A DNA stretch of 64,000 bases from the NCBI RefSeq assembly GCF_030814715.1, contig NZ_JAUSVO010000005.1:1-64000 (forward strand), read 5' to 3'. Shown piece after piece: positions 60,293 through 64,000 of the stretch (its first letter is position 1; every line of letters starts with the position of its first letter). Below the pieces are notes generated by a model. It was not told where the DNA came from. It worked only from the letters and a program-made list of their open reading frames with translations, and did not search any database. Both the position numbers and the translations under genes were made by a program. The stretch comes from Kaistia dalseonensis (lineage in GTDB: Bacteria; Pseudomonadota; Alphaproteobacteria; Rhizobiales; Kaistiaceae).

Positions 60293-60518
60293 ATCCATCT
60301 CCTTCGACTCTGGTTTCGCGCTCAGCCGATCTAAGCCGTGCCGCTGTCAGCAGACGGCTCAGCTTCCTCCTCGGCCGGCGCCTCGATGAGCGAATCAGGA
60401 CCCAATCCGGCGGATGCGTCCTCGACGCCGCCTCCCTTTCGCCGATGATGGCGCCGCAGTGCCGTCCGTGTGTCGACGAAGCCGGTTGCTTGTCCCCGCC
60501 CGTCACCATGCAGACTGG

Positions 60519-60800
60519 CTAGCGGATCAATATGTCGTCCCGGACGCGCAACGCCCGCGCCAGACAGCGCAGCATGGCGATCGACGCATCATGTCCGATT
60601 TCGGCGCGCTGAATCTGGGTAATGGCCACGCCGGAGCGGTCGGCCAGATCGATCTGGCTCAATCCCCTCCACTCCCTCACGGCCTTGACCGCGGTCTCGC
60701 CGGCCGAAATCTTGTCTGCGACATGGGCAGGCAAGGCGCCGATATCACGCGGCCCGATATCCGGCAGTTGGCGATATTGCTGGACGCTCATGGAATTCAT
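60519..60800 (-). CDS. Solitary XRE/HTH antitoxin-like protein
   Basis: A 93-residue protein. HTH region AVKAVREWRGLSQIDLADRS, GVAITQIQRAEIGHDASIAM, LRCLARALRVRDDILIR. This looks like a HigA/XRE-type antitoxin or small regulator. No RelE/HigB-like toxin is seen on either side; possibly it is an orphan antitoxin or a phage-like regulator. Confidence 0.75.
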   Translation of the reverse strand: MNSMSVQQYRQLPDIGPRDIGALPAHVADKISAGETAVKAVREWRGLSQIDLADRSGVAITQIQRAEIGHDASIAMLRCLARALRVRDDILIR

Positions 60801-60975
60801 GGCTTGCTCCTCCTCGCGACGGCCTCAAGCTGAAACGGCGTTGAGGCCGGCTCGGTTCCGCGCGCCACGCAAATTTTCGCGTGGTCAGCCAATCATCCGG
60901 TTGTACCCTGGCAATATCGACGTATCGGGCCGGTCATGGAGCGCTGCTGTGAGCGGCTGAGGTCGGAGGGCGCCC

Positions 60976-61494
60976 TCAGGCCGCCTCGCCAACGCCGCGC
61001 CACATCTTGCCGCGGAAGAAGATCAGCGGCTCGCCCTCCGCGCTCGCCTGCGCCGCCAGCACGCGGCCGATGACGATCGAGATGTTGCCGCGCTCGATGA
61101 TGTCCTCGACGGCGCAATCGAAAACGCCGAGCGCCGATTTGAGCACGGGGGCCCCGCTCGCCAGCGTGGTCCATTCGCCGGCAGCAAAACGCTCGGCGCC
61201 CGATATCCCCGCCTTGCCGCTGAAAGCGTCGGCAATCGATTCGGCGCCGGCCGGCAGATAGTTGATCGCGAAATGCCGACGCGACAGCACGCCGGCAAGC
61301 GCGCTGGTCTTGCGATCGATCGAGACCAGCATGGTGGCCGGATCGGCCGTGACATGGGCGGCCGAAAGCCCGAGGAAGCCGGTCGGACCTTCATCGCTGT
61401 CGGCGGTGACGATCGTCATGCCCGTCGCGCGCTGCCCGAGCGTGCGCCAGAAGGTCTTGCCGTCGACGGAGGGGGCGGCGGGGGTATCGGTCAT
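60976..61494 (-). CDS. Flavin reductase domain protein, HpaC-like
   Basis: A 172-residue FMN-binding split-barrel protein. Motifs: KTFWRTLGQRATGMTIVTAD, FLGLSAAHVTADPATMLVSI, AGVLSRRHFAINYLPAGAES and GEPLIFFRGKMWRGV. It belongs to the flavin reductase (HpaC/ActVB) family that supplies reduced flavin to monooxygenases. No monooxygenase is adjacent. Three 18-base tandem units lie upstream. Confidence 0.93.
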   Translation of the reverse strand: MTDTPAAPSVDGKTFWRTLGQRATGMTIVTADSDEGPTGFLGLSAAHVTADPATMLVSIDRKTSALAGVLSRRHFAINYLPAGAESIADAFSGKAGISGAERFAAGEWTTLASGAPVLKSALGVFDCAVEDIIERGNISIVIGRVLAAQASAEGEPLIFFRGKMWRGVGEAA

Positions 61495-61508
61495 GAGATC
61501 GTTCCATG

Positions 61509-61562
61509 TCTTGCGATGTCGAAAGGTCTTGCGAGGTCGGAAGGTCTTGCGAGGTCGGGACC
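61509..61562. repeat. Three tandem 18-bp units
   Basis: TCTTGCGATGTCGAAAGG (61509-61526), TCTTGCGAGGTCGGAAGG (61527-61544) and TCTTGCGAGGTCGGGACC (61545-61562). They lie 15-68 bases upstream of the flavin reductase start. Confidence 0.85.
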
Positions 61563-61740
61563 GCGTCGCGCCGACCGACGGGATGAGGATCGGGAGGTCC
61601 GGGCGAACCGGAAGGAAGGCAGGCCGACAATCTCCCCGCCGCCACCGCGACTGTCAAGGAAAGGCGCCGTTCCGCGCCTGACATGGCCGGCTGCTATGAT
61701 AGAGCATAAGGATCAGGACTCATTCCGCCGCAGGTGTCCC

Positions 61741-62643
61741 ATGGCGCGCATCAACATCGTCCACACGACTGAATATGCCTACCGCAATCCGGTCGGGCTG
61801 ACGCGCCACCGCATGATGCTCCGGCCCGATGACAGCCATGATCTCAGGCTGCACCAGGCGACGCTGACAATCGACCCCGAGCCGTCGCGGATCGTCTGGA
61901 CGCATGATGTGTTCAACAACTCGATCTGCTTCGTCGAATGGCCGGAAGCGGTCAGGACCAGGCGGCTCAGCATCGTATCGTCGCTCGATCTGACGCATCA
62001 TCCCGATGGGCCGCCCCTGCCCGTCTACAGCCTCGATCCCGCCGCCGAGCTCTTTCCCTTCTCCTATGCAGTCGACGAGGTGCCCGATCTCGGCCGGCTG
62101 GCCGAGCGCCAGATGGCCGATCCGGAGCGCGCGGTCGATCGCTGGGCGCGCCGCTTCATCGCCGATCAGCGCCATGTCCGCACGCTCGACGTGATGGAGG
62201 CGATGACACATGCGATCAAGGCGGAGTTCCGCTATGGCGCGCGGCACGAAGAAGGCACGCAGAGCGCGGCCGAGACGCTGGCGCTCGGTTCGGGGACCTG
62301 CCGGGATTTCGCCGTCCTGATGATGGAGGCGCTGCGGAGCTTCGGTCTCGCCGCCCGTTTCGTCACCGGATATCTCTATGACGATACATCGGGAACCGTG
62401 CAGGGCGGTGGCAGCACGCATGCCTGGTGCAGCGTCTACCTGCCAGGGGCCGGCTGGGTCGAATATGACCCGACCAACGGCCTCCTCGCCGGCGACAATC
62501 TGATCCGCGTCGGCGTCGCGCGATCAGCGGCGCAGGCCCTGCCCGTGGCTGGCGGCTATGTCGGCGACGCGAACGACACGGACGGCCTCTATGTCGACGT
62601 CTCGGTCAGGACCATTCCGGCGGGAAAGCCGCCCGTCAGCTGA
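61741..62643 (+). CDS. Transglutaminase-like cysteine protease family protein
   Basis: A 300-residue protein. Catalytic triad of the transglutaminase-like fold: Cys in LGSGTCRDFAVLMMEALRSF, His in GSTHAWCSVYLPGAGW and Asp in VEYDPTNGLLAGDN. N-terminal beta domain (INIVHTTEYAYRNPVGLTRH) is the DUF2126-associated bacterial transglutaminase N-terminal type. Function likely amide bond hydrolysis or transfer. The gene overlaps the end of the RegA-like gene by eight bases, convergent. Confidence 0.92.
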   Translation: MARINIVHTTEYAYRNPVGLTRHRMMLRPDDSHDLRLHQATLTIDPEPSRIVWTHDVFNNSICFVEWPEAVRTRRLSIVSSLDLTHHPDGPPLPVYSLDPAAELFPFSYAVDEVPDLGRLAERQMADPERAVDRWARRFIADQRHVRTLDVMEAMTHAIKAEFRYGARHEEGTQSAAETLALGSGTCRDFAVLMMEALRSFGLAARFVTGYLYDDTSGTVQGGGSTHAWCSVYLPGAGWVEYDPTNGLLAGDNLIRVGVARSAAQALPVAGGYVGDANDTDGLYVDVSVRTIPAGKPPVS

Positions 62644-63184
62644 CGCGCCGCTTCTCGAGCTTGCGCGCCAGCGTGCGCCGATGCATGCCGAGACGGCGCG
62701 CGGTCTCCGAGATGTTGAAATCCGTTTCCACCAGCGTCTGGTGGATGCGCTCCCATTCGAGCGTCTTGATCGATGTCGGCCGTTCGGTAAGCGCGACCTG
62801 AGGATCGCCGGCCGCCTTGGTGAAGGCCGCCTCGATATCGTCGGCATTGGCCGGCTTGGCGAGATAGTGGCACGCGCCGAGCTTGATCGCCTCGACGGCG
62901 GTCGCGATGCTGGCAAATCCCGTCAGGACGACGATCTGCATGGCGGCACTATGGGCATGCAGCGCCTCGACACAGGCAAGGCCCGAAACGCCGGCGAGCT
63001 TCAGATCGACGACGGCGAAAGCCGGCTGGTGGGTTTTGAGCAGCTCGACGAGTTCGTCGTAGCCGCTCGCCAGAACGATCTCATAGCCGCGCCGCTCCAT
63101 CGAGCGCTTCAGCGTGCGCGCAAAAGCTGCATCGTCCTCGACGATGACGAGAAGGCGGTCAGCGGGCAAGCTCGCTCTCTCCAA
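62636..63184 (-). CDS. regA: RegA/ActR/PrrA-type response regulator
   Basis: A 182-residue regulator. Receiver domain: IVEDDAAFARTLKRSMERRG, phospho-Asp in FAVVDLKLAGVSGLACVEAL, IVVLTGFASIATAVEAIKLG and Lys in CHYLAKPANADDIEAAF. The C-terminal Fis-type HTH FNISETARRLGMHRRTLARK is the RegA signature. RegA controls energy metabolism genes in response to redox. It overlaps the kinase gene by 26 bases. Confidence 0.93.
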   Translation of the reverse strand: MERASLPADRLLVIVEDDAAFARTLKRSMERRGYEIVLASGYDELVELLKTHQPAFAVVDLKLAGVSGLACVEALHAHSAAMQIVVLTGFASIATAVEAIKLGACHYLAKPANADDIEAAFTKAAGDPQVALTERPTSIKTLEWERIHQTLVETDFNISETARRLGMHRRTLARKLEKRRVS

Positions 63185-64000
63185 TGGTCAGGGTTGCGAG
63201 CGGCAGCCGCAGCGTGACGGCTGCGCCACCCTCGGGCCTGTTCTCTGCCGATACGACGCCGCCGAGCTTGCGGACCACATTGACGACGAGAAAGAGCCCG
63301 AGGCCTCCGCCCTGCCGGCCCTTGCTCGATTGATACGGCTTGCCGAACTGGGCCAGCATTTCAGGGGCAAAGCCGCTGCCGGCATCGCTCACCCGCAGTA
63401 CCAGCATATCCTCCTCGCGCTCGACTGCAAAATCAACGAAGCCGGGCGAGGCTTCGAGCGCATTGTCGAGCACGTTGAAGATGACCTGCTTCAGCGCCGA
63501 ATCCGCGATGATCGGCAGATCGACGCCGAAGGTCTTGCCATAGGAGAGCGTGCGGACGGAGCGGGCGGCCCGCCATTCGGCCACCATCTCGTCGAGAAAC
63601 GCGCCGAGCGCCATGACGCGCGGCGCCTCGCCCCGCGCCTCGCCGGCCGACATCAGCACGCCGGTGAGGATGGTCTTGCAGCGCTGCACCGCAACCTTCA
63701 TCTCGTCGAGCTCCTGCGCCAGGTCGGGGTCTGACGCGATCTTGGGCATGCGCGCCCAATCATTGATGATGACCGAGAGCGAGGAAAGCGGGGTGCCGAG
63801 CTCATGCGCCGCGCCCGAGGCGAGCAGGCCCATGCGGACGATATGGTCCTCCTCGACCGCATGCTGCTTCAAGGCGGCGAGCCGCGCATCGCGTTCGCGG
63901 AGATTGCGCGTGATCCGCGTCACGAACACGACCAGCAGCGCCGCATCGAGGCCGAAGCCGACCGCCATGCCGGCAATATGCAGGCTGAACAGGCCGCTCG
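63159..64000 (-). CDS. regB: RegB/ActS/PrrB-type redox sensor kinase, partial
   Basis: The open reading continues beyond the right edge. Visible features are the last membrane segment (FSLHIAGMAVGFGLDAALLV), the H-box GLLASGAAHELGTPLSSLSV, a Cys in MKVAVQRCKTILTGVLMSAG at the position of the redox-active RegB Cys, N-box IADSALKQVIFNVLDNALEA and G-boxes VSDAGSGFAPEMLAQF and QGGGLGLFLVVNVVRKLGGV. It is expected to sense redox state of the quinone pool and phosphorylate RegA. Confidence 0.92.
   Translation of the reverse strand, partial: SGLFSLHIAGMAVGFGLDAALLVVFVTRITRNLRERDARLAALKQHAVEEDHIVRMGLLASGAAHELGTPLSSLSVIINDWARMPKIASDPDLAQELDEMKVAVQRCKTILTGVLMSAGEARGEAPRVMALGAFLDEMVAEWRAARSVRTLSYGKTFGVDLPIIADSALKQVIFNVLDNALEASPGFVDFAVEREEDMLVLRVSDAGSGFAPEMLAQFGKPYQSSKGRQGGGLGLFLVVNVVRKLGGVVSAENRPEGGAAVTLRLPLATLTIGESELAR

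Noticed and set aside
60255-60509. Minus-strand 84-codon frame between small genes
   Set aside because: Overlaps the better-supported gene at 60122-60292 and lacks a ribosome site and any recognisable fold.

Overview
The window is high-GC chromosomal DNA of an alphaproteobacterium, most likely Hyphomicrobiales (Rhizobiales). The reasons are a RegA/RegB-type redox regulator pair, an ECF sigma/NrsF pair with a Caulobacter-like promoter, UgpC-type sugar ABC import with many Gfo/Idh/MocA oxidoreductases, and alphaproteobacterial intergenic palindromes. I cannot name the genus.

Positions 1 to about 25.23 kb are the right-hand part of a prophage integrated at the 3' end of a tRNA-Ser(GGA) gene. 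Almost all of its genes are on the minus strand. In transcription order they run: integrase, an integrase-adjacent gene of unknown function, a terminator, small genes, terminase small and large subunits, gpW, lambda-type portal, a fused ClpP-protease/major capsid protein, decoration protein, gpFII-like joiner, DUF2635, contractile sheath, tube, frameshifted tail chaperone, tape measure with a lysozyme-like domain, a gpN-like protein split over two genes, gpP, gp45 spike, gp46, gp47, gp48, glycine-rich fibre and a partial DUF4376 gene. The head is lambda-like and the tail Mu-like, so this is a mosaic contractile-tailed phage. One small secreted protein gene runs against the late operon (9458-9790) and looks like a lysogenic-conversion gene (moron). 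The lysis, repressor and replication genes and attL are not in the window.

From 25.3 to 31.8 kb there are oxidative-stress and housekeeping genes: MsrA, a 2OG-Fe(II) oxygenase, an old-yellow-enzyme homologue, MepA, 1-Cys peroxiredoxin and an AI-2E-family permease. From 31.8 to 33.2 kb lies a repeat-rich intergenic stretch, followed by a stand-alone Shedu (DUF4263) anti-phage nuclease gene. From 34.4 to 42.0 kb come LepA, a LysR regulator, two GNAT acetyltransferases, a Met/His-rich secreted pair (one with DUF305), a triplicated-motif secreted protein, PrmB and a PRC-barrel protein. From 42.1 to 47.2 kb there are an MFS exporter with a divergent TetR regulator, an SDR with a divergent TetR regulator, and an ECF sigma/NrsF anti-sigma pair. 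From 47.2 to 48.2 kb is an AT-richer insert next to a decayed parD antitoxin gene.

From 49.0 to 59.7 kb is a carbohydrate uptake and catabolism locus. An ABC importer (Tat-type binding protein, two permeases, UgpC-like ATPase) and one Gfo/Idh enzyme are on the minus strand. A divergent TetR regulator and a second operon of three Gfo/Idh enzymes plus a TIM-barrel isomerase are on the plus strand. Two near-identical palindromes suggest that the TetR protein controls both arms. The right end holds small genes, a palindromic repeat element, a flavin reductase, a transglutaminase-like protein, and a RegA-like regulator with its partial sensor kinase.

Most interesting for follow-up are the GTTACC repeat cluster at the terminase small-subunit gene, the unknown gene beside the integrase, the antisense moron, the slippery heptamer in the tail chaperone, the Shedu gene beside intergenic repeats, and the shared TetR operators of the sugar locus.
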